Assembly (NCBI RefSeq): GCF_016802725.1
Contig: NC_052677.1
Span: forward strand, 19,235,329-19,299,328
Source: Solenopsis invicta
Taxonomy: Eukaryota; Arthropoda; Insecta; Hymenoptera; Formicidae
Reading direction: 5' to 3'
DNA: 64,000 nt
The position numbers and the translations under genes were made by a program. This document shows, piece after piece, positions 63,303 through 64,000 of the stretch. The first letter of the stretch is position 1; every line of letters begins with the position of its first letter. The notes below the pieces were generated by a model that did no database searches, had not been told where the DNA came from, and saw only the letters and a list, made by a program, of their open reading frames with translations.

Positions 63303-64000
63303 AAATAGCATAAGACGTTCTCGGGATGTTCCTGAATTCGTCCCGAATGTCTCGGGACAATAATGGGACGAACTTAGGATATTATGCTAGGATAAAAATT
63401 TCAGGACTTTCCAAGGAATTCTATACATTATGGACGTAATTTTAAGTCGCCCACACAGCACACTGTATCCAAAGGATGTCCTTGGGACGTCTAAGTCCTA
63501 AGCCGAGCCTGAGGACGTCCTTTGATCGTCTCTCTATGTCAGAAACTAGGAAAGCTAAGAAAAAATAGAAAAATTCACGGTTATAATACTTTTCCATATT
63601 CCTACATTATCAAATAACTAACTCCTTTAACGTTAAAACTTTTATTTAATAAAAATTTGAATTTGAGCAAAGAAATTTGAGATTAAGAATTTTGCTTCAA
63701 ATGAAAAAGACTGAGACTGCCTACGGAGGGTTAATCCAGAATATATATAATATGTATATAAAGAATTTAATAAAGTTTTTATTATAAATTATACTTAAAC
63801 ATATAAAATTATTCTAATAAAAGAAAAAAATGTTTGTGTTGTATCAGAAAATTAAGTATATAGCATTTGTTTTTTATTGCTGCATTGAACTGCACTAGCT
63901 TTTTCTTCTTGCTTTCATCAAATTTCAAACATATATATAAATATTATTTTTAACGCAGAATGTGCACTACTTTAGCAATAAAAAACAGGCCTACAATACA
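63303..64000. other. Gene-free end of window with GGACGTCC-type short repeats
   Basis: Positions 63310-63540 are full of short related motifs (GACGTTCTCGGGATG, GTCCCGAATGTCTCGGGAC, GGATGTCCTTGGGACG, GAGGACGTCC). They look like a decayed repeat with imperfect palindromes. The remainder is AT-rich with nothing recognisable. Confidence 0.5.

Overview
The window looks like nuclear DNA of an insect, most likely a hymenopteran and plausibly an ant. The one clear protein-coding gene has metazoan introns with GT..AG borders and short exons. The rest is AT-rich DNA alternating with CpG-rich islands, many dinucleotide microsatellites, mariner transposase relics and a dense load of small inverted-repeat elements. 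The species is an inference; I cannot identify it by reading.

Layout. Positions 1 to about 51.8 kb contain no gene I can defend. This stretch holds AT-rich sequence, CpG-rich islands that could be regulatory, long microsatellites, a tRNA-derived SINE-like copy (30.6-31.0 kb), a piggyBac-type non-autonomous element with TTAA ends (6.5-7.5 kb), several foldback/MITE elements (6.2, 13.4, 22.4, 39.4, 39.7, 43.1, 45.1, 46.0, 51.3 kb) and two decayed mariner transposases (34.6-35.3 kb on the minus strand, 44.05-44.35 kb on the plus strand). Positions 51,844-59,831 carry a complete seven-exon plus-strand gene for a protein-tyrosine sulfotransferase (TPST), 381 codons after joining. Its 3' untranslated region probably ends at one of the AATAAA signals near 60.42 or 61.01 kb. 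From 61 to 64 kb there is a tandem repeat of about 285 bp and a weak candidate first exon on the minus strand.

Function. TPST is a Golgi type II membrane enzyme. It moves sulfate from PAPS to tyrosines of secreted and membrane proteins. All the expected parts are visible: a signal anchor, the 5'-phosphosulfate loop, the catalytic Glu, the NKDP lysine, the 3'-phosphate-binding Arg/Ser and two disulfide pairs. Nothing else in the window clearly works with it.

I did not find a convincing new biological system. The most useful observations are the families of related non-autonomous transposons (several with both ends readable), the mariner relics, a few low-confidence orphan exons, and a perfect 56-bp palindrome inside TPST intron 1.
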